From NCBI GenBank assembly GCA_943327025.2, contig CALPVO020000208.1, positions 1 to 5,053 of the forward strand: a stretch of 5,053 nucleotides of DNA. Direction: 5' to 3'. Position 1 is the stretch's first letter. The number at the start of each line of letters is the position of its first letter. The DNA comes from Janthinobacterium lividum. GTDB lineage: Bacteria; Pseudomonadota; Gammaproteobacteria; Steroidobacterales; Steroidobacteraceae. Positions 1 to 5,053 of the stretch are shown here, piece after piece. The position numbers and the translations under genes were made by a program. The notes below the pieces were generated by a model. It searched no databases. It was given only the letters and a program-made list of their open reading frames with translations, and was not told where the DNA came from.

Positions 1-85
1 CACCGCCAAGCCCTAGGCGAGAACTGGCGCTGCCCAGTTCGCCGCGCCAGGTCCAGCGCCAGTTCTCGCCTAGGGCTTGGCGGTG
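1..85. repeat. Perfect 32-bp inverted repeat at the window end (probable fold-back artefact)
   Basis: Bases 1-32 are the exact reverse complement of bases 54-85, separated by a 21-base spacer (33-53). Bases 54-85 and the spacer encode normal TamA sequence (RQALGENWRWTWRGELG). The outer arm replaces the expected continuation of the barrel with SASSRLGLGG. The repeat starts at base 1, so the window probably begins at a contig terminus where the assembly or a chimeric read folded back. A genuine hairpin end is possible but would interrupt tamA. Confidence 0.85.
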
Positions 86-1480
86 TTCGTCGCGCAAGTA
101 CAAACGTAGGAAGGTACTCCGCGAACCGAACGCCGTCGCGCTGCCATCGAGACGTGCTTGGAAACCTTCGCCGGTGAGGTCGGCCACAGAACCGTTGGTG
201 CCGCTGCGGCCACCCAAGGCCGCGCGCGCCAGTCCACGCGGTGCGGACGAGAGCATTACGGAGGGAACCACCAGCGTGTCGTTGCTACGCACGCCACCTG
301 AGCGAGTGCTCGTGCGTTCCGCACTGAGCCCCCACGCTTGTTGCCAACTGCCGCGGGCGCGCGTGAGCGTGCTTTTCAGGCGGGTGGTGCGGATGTCCGC
401 ATCGGCTAGCACTTGGTCGGACACCCCCGTAAGGAACGCGAGTTCTTCGTAAGCGGGGTCGCCCACTGGGAGTGCGTAGGTGCCTTCGAACACGCGGCCG
501 ATATTGGCCCACTGCACTACCGCGCGTGCGCGGTGTCCGTGCCGGTTCACACGTCGATTGTCCCACGTGAGCTTGGCGCGACCGCGCGTGTCCGTGGCGT
601 AACCGACGGCGGCGGCATAGCGCTGGCGCTTGCCGGGTACCAGTTGCACCACGACGGGCACGCTGAGGGTTGCTCGGTCGCGCTCGCCGGGCAGTACTTC
701 GACGGTGGAAAAATACAGCGAATCGTCGAGGGCGAATTGCGTGCCGAGCAGCAGGGACGCATCGAAGGGTGCGCCTTCCTGCCAACGGACGAACCGTCGC
801 AGTAGGGCGCTGTCCAGCGGGGAGTCAGTGGGGAGAGTGGTGGCACCGAAGTGGTAACGCTGGCCGGTCTCGAGGCGTAGCACGGCACGTGCCGTGCCAG
901 TGGCTGGGTCGACTTGCAATTCCGCTTGTGTGAACTGCGCGTCGAGGTACCCATAGTTCGCAGCCGTGCGCTCCAAATCGCCCTTCAAGGCATCGTAAGC
1001 GGCGTGTTCCAGCGGCAAGCCTGCGCGCAGGGGGTGCGCGGCGAGCGCAGCCCGAAACCACGGCTCGTTACTCCCGTCGCCAGTCACTTGCAGCGTACTT
1101 TCGGCCCACAAGACCCTCTTGCCCGGCACCACGCGCACGCGTGCCTGCCAATGCTTACCGTTGCTGCCCGGCACCACTTGCACTGCCGCCACGGCGGTGG
1201 CGCTGTAAAAGCCGAAGGGGCGCAGCGCTGCACGCGCTTCCCGGGCAGCGCGCTCCTGCAGACGCAACATCAAAGCGGCATCCAGATCGTCGCGTTGTCG
1301 GTAACGGGAAAGGCTCAGCCAAGCCAGTACGTTCGCTTTCGCGGCGCTGGGAAGTTTGCCTTCCGCAGCAGTCACTTCGAGACGGATTTCCGCGAACGTG
1401 GTCAGAGGTTGTAGTAGCGCACCCAGCGCCAGCGCCAGCGCGGCGCACCAGCGCAGCCGCAGGGGCTTCAGGCCTTTCAT
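1..1480 (-). CDS. tamA: TamA, Omp85-family outer-membrane assembly protein (partial, C-terminus missing)
   Basis: This is the outer-membrane subunit of the translocation and assembly module, which with the inner-membrane-anchored TamB helps insert outer-membrane proteins and move lipids. The visible protein has 493 codons without a stop. Residues 1-30 form a signal peptide: basic MKGLKPLRLR, then an Ala/Leu core, with likely cleavage after TTFA. Residues about 31-280 resemble three POTRA domains, the third ending near YFSTVEVLP (256-264). A 16-strand-type barrel begins near QRYAAAVGYATDTRG (286-300), followed by the Omp85-like WDNRRVNRHGHR (306-317). GENWRWTWRGELG (471-483) matches the TamA segment that normally precedes FAGGD-SVRG. 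Homology stops at residue 483: residues 484-493 come from the inverted arm at bases 1-32 and are not trusted. The E. coli protein has 577 residues, so roughly 100 are missing. The ATG is preceded by GAGG with a 4-base gap and overlaps the upstream stop as ATGA. A tamB gene would be expected beyond the left edge, but this is inference. Confidence 0.9.
   Translation of the reverse strand, partial: MKGLKPLRLRWCAALALALGALLQPLTTFAEIRLEVTAAEGKLPSAAKANVLAWLSLSRYRQRDDLDAALMLRLQERAAREARAALRPFGFYSATAVAAVQVVPGSNGKHWQARVRVVPGKRVLWAESTLQVTGDGSNEPWFRAALAAHPLRAGLPLEHAAYDALKGDLERTAANYGYLDAQFTQAELQVDPATGTARAVLRLETGQRYHFGATTLPTDSPLDSALLRRFVRWQEGAPFDASLLLGTQFALDDSLYFSTVEVLPGERDRATLSVPVVVQLVPGKRQRYAAAVGYATDTRGRAKLTWDNRRVNRHGHRARAVVQWANIGRVFEGTYALPVGDPAYEELAFLTGVSDQVLADADIRTTRLKSTLTRARGSWQQAWGLSAERTSTRSGGVRSNDTLVVPSVMLSSAPRGLARAALGGRSGTNGSVADLTGEGFQARLDGSATAFGSRSTFLRLYLRDEHRQALGENWRWTWRGELGSASSRLGLGG
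880..897. repeat. 18-bp perfect palindrome inside tamA
   Basis: GCACGGCAC at 880-888 is followed immediately by its exact reverse complement, GTGCCGTGC, at 889-897. It lies within the POTRA-encoding part of tamA, around residues 195-201 (GTARAVL). The symmetry ends sharply on both sides. No function can be assigned. It could be a protein-binding palindrome or a chance product of GC-rich codons. Confidence 0.5.
1424..1441. repeat. Three tandem copies of CAGCGC in the tamA signal-peptide region
   Basis: Three exact copies of a 6-base unit encode the alternating Ala-Leu run in the hydrophobic core of the TamA signal peptide (residues about 14-19). A gain or loss of one unit would add or remove two hydrophobic residues without shifting the frame. 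Confidence 0.6.
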
Positions 1481-2301
1481 GCCACCTCGAAGCGGAAGTG
1501 TTGTTCGCTGCTGCGGGTGCCGTCCGCGGCGTACTGCCATTCGAGAATGTCTCCCGTGCCACTTTCCGGTACCACAATGGTGGTGATGGCGCGTGTGCCA
1601 TACCGGTCATCGAGGACGAACGGCGCTGCCATGGCGGTTACAAACGCGGGGCCATAGCGTTCCTTGAACTGCTGCAGGAGGGCAGCGTCGTCATTCAGCG
1701 CGTCAGTCGTCATTACCTGTTCGTCTTCCGCTTCCTCTGCGGTGGGCGGCGTGGTATCGAAGAGTAGTGTCGCTAACTCGCGCGGGTCGGTGACGCCTGT
1801 CTCGAGCGCTTGCCGCAGTGCCGCGCGACTGCGCAGTAACTTGGGCCACGGGGTATCCAGCAGAGCGTTCGATAAACCATACAGGCCGGGTTCCAGTGCC
1901 CGTGCAGCTGCCATGCGGTTGCTGACGACCCAGGCCTCGCTGGCATCGGCCAGCAATAGCGAGAAGCCCGCATAGCGGTGTGCTGTGGCTTGCAGCGTAC
2001 GGGCTTCATCCGCCGCAGAGGCAGACCCTTGCAGGAACCTGCTGACCAGTTCGCCACGGGAGGGCGCAGCGGGCGGTGGCGCTGTCAGACTGCGAAAGTT
2101 GGTGAGCGCTGCTACCCGGCCCCCGGGGCCAACGCCGCACCACGTTCCACCCGCTTGCAGGTCACGTCCGGCGTAAAGGCCCGGGGTTTCCGGCCAAGCG
2201 TGGAGGGCGGCCGTGGGGCGCGCGTGGAACTCGTCCCGGTTACCCACCAGCGCTAGACGCAAGCCGGGCCGGGGACGCCAGCCGAAGGCGAGTAGGCACA
2301 T
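1477..2301 (-). CDS. NRDE/TANGO2-family protein (DUF833)
   Basis: This is a complete 274-residue member of the NRDE family, which includes bacterial proteins and eukaryotic TANGO2. It starts MCLLAF, so Cys2 would become N-terminal after Met removal, as in Ntn-hydrolase-like folds; whether it is an active hydrolase is not known. The defining NRDE motif is at 21-24. Other conserved blocks are AGRDLQAGGTW (44-54), ALTNFR (65-70), SRGELV (81-86), YGLSNALLDTPWPK (141-154) and YGTRAITTIVV (234-244). An acidic, Thr-rich stretch near 180-200 looks like a loop. The length is typical and no signal peptide or membrane segment is visible, so it is probably cytoplasmic. Eukaryotic relatives have been linked to heme trafficking and lipid metabolism; the role in bacteria is open. 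The ATG has no upstream Shine-Dalgarno but has TATAAT six bases before it. The stop overlaps the tamA start by 4 bases, which suggests translational coupling. Confidence 0.92.
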   Translation of the reverse strand: MCLLAFGWRPRPGLRLALVGNRDEFHARPTAALHAWPETPGLYAGRDLQAGGTWCGVGPGGRVAALTNFRSLTAPPPAAPSRGELVSRFLQGSASAADEARTLQATAHRYAGFSLLLADASEAWVVSNRMAAARALEPGLYGLSNALLDTPWPKLLRSRAALRQALETGVTDPRELATLLFDTTPPTAEEAEDEQVMTTDALNDDAALLQQFKERYGPAFVTAMAAPFVLDDRYGTRAITTIVVPESGTGDILEWQYAADGTRSSEQHFRFEVA

Positions 2302-2399
2302 AGGGGGATTATAGGAGCGTAGTGGGCGCGCGGGCGTGCGGCAGGGCGCTTCGGTAGTTCAGGGCGAGTAGCGCGAGCTGGAAGCAGTGCGCACCAGCC
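2302..2399 (-). promoter_or_regulatory. 98-bp gap with a perfect TATAAT directly before the NRDE gene
   Basis: Read on the minus strand, TATAAT (2313 to 2308) is followed by CCCCCT and then the ATG at 2301. This spacing puts the expected transcription start on the A of the ATG, consistent with a leaderless mRNA, and no GGAG-like ribosome site is present. No -35 resembling TTGACA lies 16-18 bases upstream and there is no extended -10 TG, so the promoter is only a candidate. I see no hairpin plus T-run ending the upstream TSUP gene, so read-through is also possible. Confidence 0.4.
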
Positions 2400-3173
2400 C
2401 TAGCGGAGCCCCAGCAAGAGAAGCGCGTCCCACCCCGTTTTGGCGATGAGAGCGGATACGACCGCAATGAACACCCAGCGCACGAAGCCCGCGCCATGGC
2501 GCAGCGCCAGCCGGGTACCTACCTGCGCACCCGTGACATTCAACACTGCCATGCCCAGCGCGATGCCGGGCAGCCATTCGCCACGCGGCAGGAACCAGGC
2601 CAAGGCCGCCAGGTTCGTCGCCACATTCACCGCGCGCGCACTGGCTGCGGCATGCAGGAAGTCGTAGCCCAGTACGCGCACGTAAAGCAGCATGAGGAAG
2701 CTGCCGGTGCCCGGCCCGAAGAAGCCGTCGTAGAAGCCGATGGCGGCGACGCAGGCGAAGAGCGTGGCGCGTCGTGCTCCGGTCAGTGCCTGCGGACGGT
2801 GCGCATGACCGAAGTCGCGGCGTACCAAGGTGTAGGCCAGCACGGCGGACAACAACACGGGGACCAATGGGCGGAACACGGCCTGTGGCACATGGCTGAC
2901 GGTGAAGGCACCGGCGAGCGAAGTGAGTGCAGCGAGCACACAGCCCGGTATCACCACCGCCCAAGGCACCTGTACCGTGCGCGCATAGCGCCAGAGAGAA
3001 CTGAAGGTGCCAAATACCCCGGCGAACTTGCTGGTGCCGAGGAGGTAGGCGGGGGCTGTGCCGGGCTGCGTGGCAAGGAGCGTCGGCAATTGAATGAGAC
3101 CGCCACCGCCGACCATGGCATCAATGAGGCCGGCGCCAAAGGCCCCCGCCAGAACCAGCGTCCAGTCGAGCAT
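2400..3173 (-). CDS. yfcA: TSUP-family (TauE/SafE, YfcA-like) membrane permease
   Basis: This is a 257-residue polytopic inner-membrane protein of the TSUP/DUF81 family, whose members move small sulfur-containing anions or organic acids. The substrate here cannot be read from sequence. The two family repeats are clear: GAGLIDAMVGGGGLIQLP (13-30) near the N-terminus and GFYDGFFGPGTGSF (146-159) at the start of the second half. Hydrophobic segments lie at about 5-34, 70-92, 99-117, 136-168, 182-196, 202-220 and 231-255. The glycine signatures and the FYDGFFGPGTGSF wording are closest to the YfcA subgroup. I chose the ATG at 3173 because it begins the first membrane helix and has GAGG 8 bases upstream. 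That GAGG overlaps the nudC stop, and the 10-base gap suggests coupling or reinitiation. A longer in-frame reading would add 51 Pro/Arg-rich residues that are really the antisense-frame shadow of the nudC 3' end. Confidence 0.9.
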   Translation of the reverse strand: MLDWTLVLAGAFGAGLIDAMVGGGGLIQLPTLLATQPGTAPAYLLGTSKFAGVFGTFSSLWRYARTVQVPWAVVIPGCVLAALTSLAGAFTVSHVPQAVFRPLVPVLLSAVLAYTLVRRDFGHAHRPQALTGARRATLFACVAAIGFYDGFFGPGTGSFLMLLYVRVLGYDFLHAAASARAVNVATNLAALAWFLPRGEWLPGIALGMAVLNVTGAQVGTRLALRHGAGFVRWVFIAVVSALIAKTGWDALLLLGLR

Positions 3174-3183
3174 CAGTCCAGCC

Positions 3184-4125
3184 TCAGCGGGCTGCTGCCG
3201 GCGGCGCGTCAGCGGCCAACCAGTGCTCGATGAGTCGACGCGAGACGGAGGTGGGCGGTGGCAGGCCGATGACCCCTGCGCGAATCTCTTCGCGCGTGAA
3301 CCAACGCGCGTGTTCGAGTTCGGCATCGTTCAAGGCGATGGCATCGCTAAGCGCCTGCGCGTGGAAGCCCAGCATCAGCGAGGAGGGGAACGGCCAGGGC
3401 TGCGAGGAGTGGTAACGGATGTCCGTGACACGCACGCCCGCTTCCTCGTACATCTCGCGCATGACAGCATCTTCAAGGCTTTCGCCTGGTTCGACAAAGC
3501 CAGCGAGGGTGCTGTAGAGGCCTTTCGGCCAGGTGGCCTGTCGCCCCAGCAAGGCGCGTTCACCGTTCATGATAAGCACGATGATGGCCGGATCGATTCG
3601 CGGGAAGTTCTGGTGGCCGCAGGCGGCATCGCTGCAAGCCATGACATGGCCGGCATCTTTGGGCAGAGCCGGTTGGCCGCAAACGCCACAAAAACGGTGC
3701 TTCGAGCGCCAATAGACCAAGGCACGGGCATAGGCCAGCAGTCCGGCTTCATCCGCAGGCAACCGGCCACCTACGCCACGCAGGTCGGCGAATTCGGCTG
3801 CTTCTTCGAGTGTCGGGCCGTGGTTTACGGCGTGTGCTTCCAGCGCTTCCTCGTGCAAATCCGCAGCGAACGTGGCGCGGCCACGGAACTCGCCCAGATA
3901 GATGAGGGCCGCGTCGTCTAGATAAGTGCGCAGGGTGTGCTGAACGGACAACAACACCGCCGTGGGCTCCGGCAGAGCACGCACCAAGCTGCGTTGTCCC
4001 CACACCGGCACCAACAGTGCGGCAGGGTCGGCCAAGGCGGCCGCGACCTCGACGGCGTTCTTGCGAGCCTCCGAGCGACGGTCTACATAGGGGCCGGAAA
4101 AAACATTGGGCGGGGTGGCGGACAT
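3184..4125 (-). CDS. nudC: NudC, NAD+/NADH pyrophosphatase (Nudix)
   Basis: The enzyme hydrolyses NADH or NAD+ to NMN(H) and AMP, and in bacteria it also removes NAD caps from RNA. The 313-residue protein has an N-terminal domain (1-140) opening with the typical VFSGPYVDRRSEAR (8-21). A zinc ribbon follows with C146, C149, C164 and C169; the second pair is spaced CX4C rather than the CX2C of E. coli. Next comes QNFPRIDPAIIVLI (172-185) and the Nudix box, G209 to V231, matching GX5EX7REUXEEXGU with catalytic R223, E224, E227 and E228. The NADH-specific signature SQPWPFPSS is at 241-249. All key residues are present. E. coli NudC has 257 residues; the longer N-terminus fits other proteobacterial members. 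The ATG at 4125 has GGAG only 2 bases away, closer than usual, so an in-frame GTG at 4143 (adding VAYTGD) cannot be excluded. The TSUP gene follows after 10 bases. Confidence 0.95.
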   Translation of the reverse strand: MSATPPNVFSGPYVDRRSEARKNAVEVAAALADPAALLVPVWGQRSLVRALPEPTAVLLSVQHTLRTYLDDAALIYLGEFRGRATFAADLHEEALEAHAVNHGPTLEEAAEFADLRGVGGRLPADEAGLLAYARALVYWRSKHRFCGVCGQPALPKDAGHVMACSDAACGHQNFPRIDPAIIVLIMNGERALLGRQATWPKGLYSTLAGFVEPGESLEDAVMREMYEEAGVRVTDIRYHSSQPWPFPSSLMLGFHAQALSDAIALNDAELEHARWFTREEIRAGVIGLPPPTSVSRRLIEHWLAADAPPAAAR

Positions 4126-4220
4126 GTCTCCAGTGTACGCCACCCGCGTGGCTCGCTCTTTACCTCGCCCTGGTCTACGCAACCTCGAAGTGGCGTAGAC
4201 CGGGTCGGCAGTGGCGGGCC
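4126..4220. repeat. Intergenic inverted repeat between the FlhC-like gene and nudC
   Basis: GGTCTACGC (4172-4180) and GCGTAGACC (4193-4201) form a perfect 9-bp stem with a 12-base loop. Two further C-G pairs are possible outside one imperfect pair (4169-4170 with 4203-4204). It begins about 17 bases after the FlhC-like stop and ends about 44 bases before the nudC ATG. No T-run follows on either strand, so it is not a textbook intrinsic terminator. It may be a transcript-end stabiliser, a Rho-assisted terminator or an operator. The rest of the gap shows no clear promoter. Confidence 0.5.
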
Positions 4221-4769
4221 TCAGTGGGTGCCCAGGCCGCGTGGTGAGGCGCACCAACCGCAGGTGGCGGTGGCGGGTTTCTGGCGGTCGATGAGGCCCA
4301 GTGCTTCGCAACGCGGGCACTGCGCAAAGTGCAGGCCGCGCTGTCCCCGCAAGGCGAGCAGTAGGCACCACCCATGGTCGAAGGAGATGCACGCCTCGGC
4401 ATGTTCGTACAGGTAGGTTTCATAGGCGCGGCAGAACAATTCCCCCGCATCCAGCGTGGGGGCGGTGGCATCTGTGGCGGGGTCCAGCAAGCCGCAGAGC
4501 GCAAATAAGCCCCCAAGTACGGCGGCCTGCCGGCGTACTTCAGCATTGCGCAGAAACCAACTGCTCTGGCGCGGCGCTTTGCCGCGGTGGCGCAGCAGGC
4601 GTGTAGGGGCCTCCTGCATGACATAGGCGCGATAGAGCTTGCGGATTCGGTCCCCACTGAGACCCGTGATGTGCTGGATGGTGCAGGTGCGGGCCTCGTG
4701 CCGGAGCAGGCGGAGTGCCAAGTCCAGCTTGAGGCGGTCGCGGCTGTAGCGGTCGTCACTGATGCGCAT
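4221..4769 (-). CDS. FlhC-family transcriptional regulator (orphan)
   Basis: This 182-residue protein resembles FlhC, the DNA-binding partner of FlhD in the FlhD4C2 activator of flagellar class 2 genes. The N-terminal helical part contains LALRLLRHEARTCTIQHITG (17-36) and LSGDRIRKLYRAY (37-49), aligning with the FlhC segment around LSRGRLIKLYKEL. SSWF (69-72) corresponds to the FlhC TDWF region. The decisive feature is a C-terminal zinc site, C151-X2-C154 then C170-X2-C173, with a 15-residue gap against 16 in E. coli FlhC. The protein ends only 9 residues after the last cysteine, whereas E. coli FlhC has a tail of about 30. The start at 4769 has AAGGA 9 bases upstream and begins just before family similarity; upstream in-frame starts would add unrelated residues. 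No flhD lies directly upstream, so its partner and targets are unknown. Flagellar function is inference, and it may be a divergent FlhC-like regulator of another process. Family assignment rests on motif recognition only. Confidence 0.75.
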   Translation of the reverse strand: MRISDDRYSRDRLKLDLALRLLRHEARTCTIQHITGLSGDRIRKLYRAYVMQEAPTRLLRHRGKAPRQSSWFLRNAEVRRQAAVLGGLFALCGLLDPATDATAPTLDAGELFCRAYETYLYEHAEACISFDHGWCLLLALRGQRGLHFAQCPRCEALGLIDRQKPATATCGWCASPRGLGTH

Positions 4770-4841
4770 TCCCGTGTTTCCTTTTTCTGATGATTTGCCA
4801 CTGATTTGCTGTTGGTGAACCGGAGGGGCTGGCGCCCTTCC

Positions 4842-4860
4842 GATAATTTGGTACATTATC
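4842..4860. promoter_or_regulatory. Candidate operator: GATAAT-N7-ATTATC inverted repeat
   Basis: GATAAT (4842-4847) and ATTATC (4855-4860) are perfect 6-bp arms around TTGGTAC. The repeat sits just downstream of the predicted start site of the FlhC-like gene, and a separate 8-bp palindrome, AATTAATT, lies at 4864-4871. Such placement suits a repressor or autoregulator site, but AT-rich symmetry of this length can arise by chance. Confidence 0.3.
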
Positions 4861-4867
4861 ACCAATT

Positions 4868-4896
4868 AATTTAGACGGGATCGGGCGGCAGGTAAA
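4868..4896 (-). promoter_or_regulatory. Candidate sigma70-type promoter for the FlhC-like gene
   Basis: On the minus strand TTTACC (4896 to 4891) is followed after 17 bases by TAAATT (4873 to 4868). Each matches its consensus at four of six positions and the spacing is optimal. Transcription would start near 4861, giving a leader of about 90 bases before the ATG at 4769. It lies in an AT-rich island within GC-rich DNA. Evidence is pattern only. Confidence 0.35.
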
Positions 4897-4961
4897 GCCC
4901 CTGTACTCGTCGGCGGTGGCGCCGCAGCGCCGGTAAGCAGTCACACCCAAGGAGCGAGCAA

Positions 4962-5053
4962 ATGGAACGCAGTGCAGTGGCGGTGAGGGGGGAAGCGGTC
5001 AGTGCACCGCGTGGTCGAGTGCGGCGGTTGAGTGCTGCCGCTATCGAAGAGGC
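4962..5053 (+). CDS. N-terminal fragment of an unidentified protein, divergent from the FlhC-like gene
   Basis: An ATG at 4962 is preceded by a full AAGGAG (4949-4954) with a 7-base spacer, the strongest Shine-Dalgarno in the window. The frame stays open for 30 codons to the right edge, beginning MERSAVAVRGEAVSAPRGRV and rich in Arg, Ala and Val, with no evident signal peptide. I do not recognise the family; too little is visible. The opposite strand is also open here (60 codons ending in TAA at 4873 to 4871), so the coding strand is not certain. The ribosome site favours the plus strand, although its third-position GC (17 of 30 codons) is modest. Confidence 0.5.
   Translation, partial: MERSAVAVRGEAVSAPRGRVRRLSAAAIEE

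Larger units (their letters stand above)
4770..4961. other. 192-bp divergent intergenic region
   Basis: This gap separates the minus-strand FlhC-like gene from the probable plus-strand gene at 4962. It holds the AT-rich stretch with the candidate promoter and operator (4842-4896) and two ribosome sites pointing outward: AAGGA at 4783 to 4779 on the minus strand and AAGGAG at 4949-4954 on the plus strand. No flhD-like coding sequence, tRNA or terminator was seen in it. I found no convincing plus-strand -35/-10 pair. Confidence 0.6.

Noticed and set aside
1..85. Hairpin telomere or mobile-element terminal repeat at the left end
   Set aside because: The repeat sits inside the tamA coding sequence, includes normal TamA codons in one arm, and has no target duplication or transposase nearby. 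A fold-back artefact is simpler.
914..1767. Plus-strand open frames opposite tamA and the NRDE gene
   Set aside because: Both real genes on the minus strand explain this stretch, and the plus-strand translations have no family features.
2496..3233. Long plus-strand open frame (245 codons) opposite the TSUP gene
   Set aside because: It is the antisense shadow of a clear TSUP membrane protein in GC-rich DNA. Its translation is low-complexity Gln/Arg/Gly-rich and shows no recognisable domain.
3174..3326. Extended N-terminus of the TSUP protein (start near 3326)
   Set aside because: The added residues overlap nudC and precede the first membrane helix. The ATG at 3173 has a well-placed GAGG and gives the usual family length.
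3094..3921. Long plus-strand open frame (275 codons) opposite nudC
   Set aside because: It lies antisense to the Nudix and zinc-ribbon coding sequence, which has all catalytic residues. No supporting ribosome site or domain is seen.
4126..4392. Extended N-terminus of NudC (start near 4392)
   Set aside because: The extra 89 residues are Arg/Pro-rich, overlap the FlhC-like gene and the hairpin, and have no counterpart in the family.
4175..4801. Alternative minus-strand frame of 208 codons overlapping the FlhC-like gene
   Set aside because: It is out of frame with the CX2C-X15-CX2C zinc site and the helical block. Its Ser/Pro/Ala-rich composition is typical of a shadow frame.
4770..4865. Extended N-terminus of the FlhC-like protein (TTG near 4865)
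   Set aside because: It would run through the candidate operator, uses a TTG, and ignores the good AAGGA before the ATG at 4769.
4871..5053. Minus-strand open frame entering from the right edge (60 codons, TAA at 4873 to 4871)
   Set aside because: It is open and contains a LRSICSLLGC stretch, so it could be a real C-terminus. However, it has no recognised domain, and its strand conflicts with the strong plus-strand ribosome site and ATG at 4962. It is kept only as an alternative.

Overview
This window looks like the end of a GC-rich proteobacterial contig, most likely gamma- or betaproteobacterial. The evidence is an outer-membrane Omp85 protein of the TamA type, a YfcA-like TSUP permease, a NudC NAD(H) pyrophosphatase and an FlhC-family regulator, all diderm proteobacterial gene families. 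I cannot name a genus. Almost all coding capacity is on the minus strand, so the natural reading order is from right to left.

Layout in transcription order on the minus strand: an FlhC-like regulator (4769 to 4221), a 95-base gap holding an inverted repeat, nudC (4125 to 3184), a TSUP-family membrane protein (3173 to 2400, 10 bases after the nudC stop), a 98-base gap ending in a perfect TATAAT six bases before the next ATG, an NRDE/TANGO2-family protein (2301 to 1477), and tamA (from 1480, overlapping the NRDE stop as ATGA and running to the left edge). At the right edge a probable divergent plus-strand gene starts at 4962 behind a strong Shine-Dalgarno sequence. The 192 bases between it and the FlhC-like gene are comparatively AT-rich in part and carry candidate promoter and operator elements.

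Functionally these are mostly housekeeping genes: NAD(H)/NAD-RNA pyrophosphohydrolysis (NudC), a small TSUP permease, a TANGO2-type protein of uncertain biochemical role, and an outer-membrane assembly factor (TamA). Two pairs look translationally coupled: nudC with the TSUP gene, and NRDE with tamA. The FlhC-like gene has no flhD directly upstream, so it is an orphan within the limits of this window.

The most unusual raw-sequence signal is a perfect 32-base inverted repeat that begins at base 1. It cuts TamA homology off in the middle of the beta-barrel and is best explained as a fold-back artefact at a contig end. I see no CRISPR array, tRNA, rRNA, transposase or other mobile element, and no convincing new multi-gene system.
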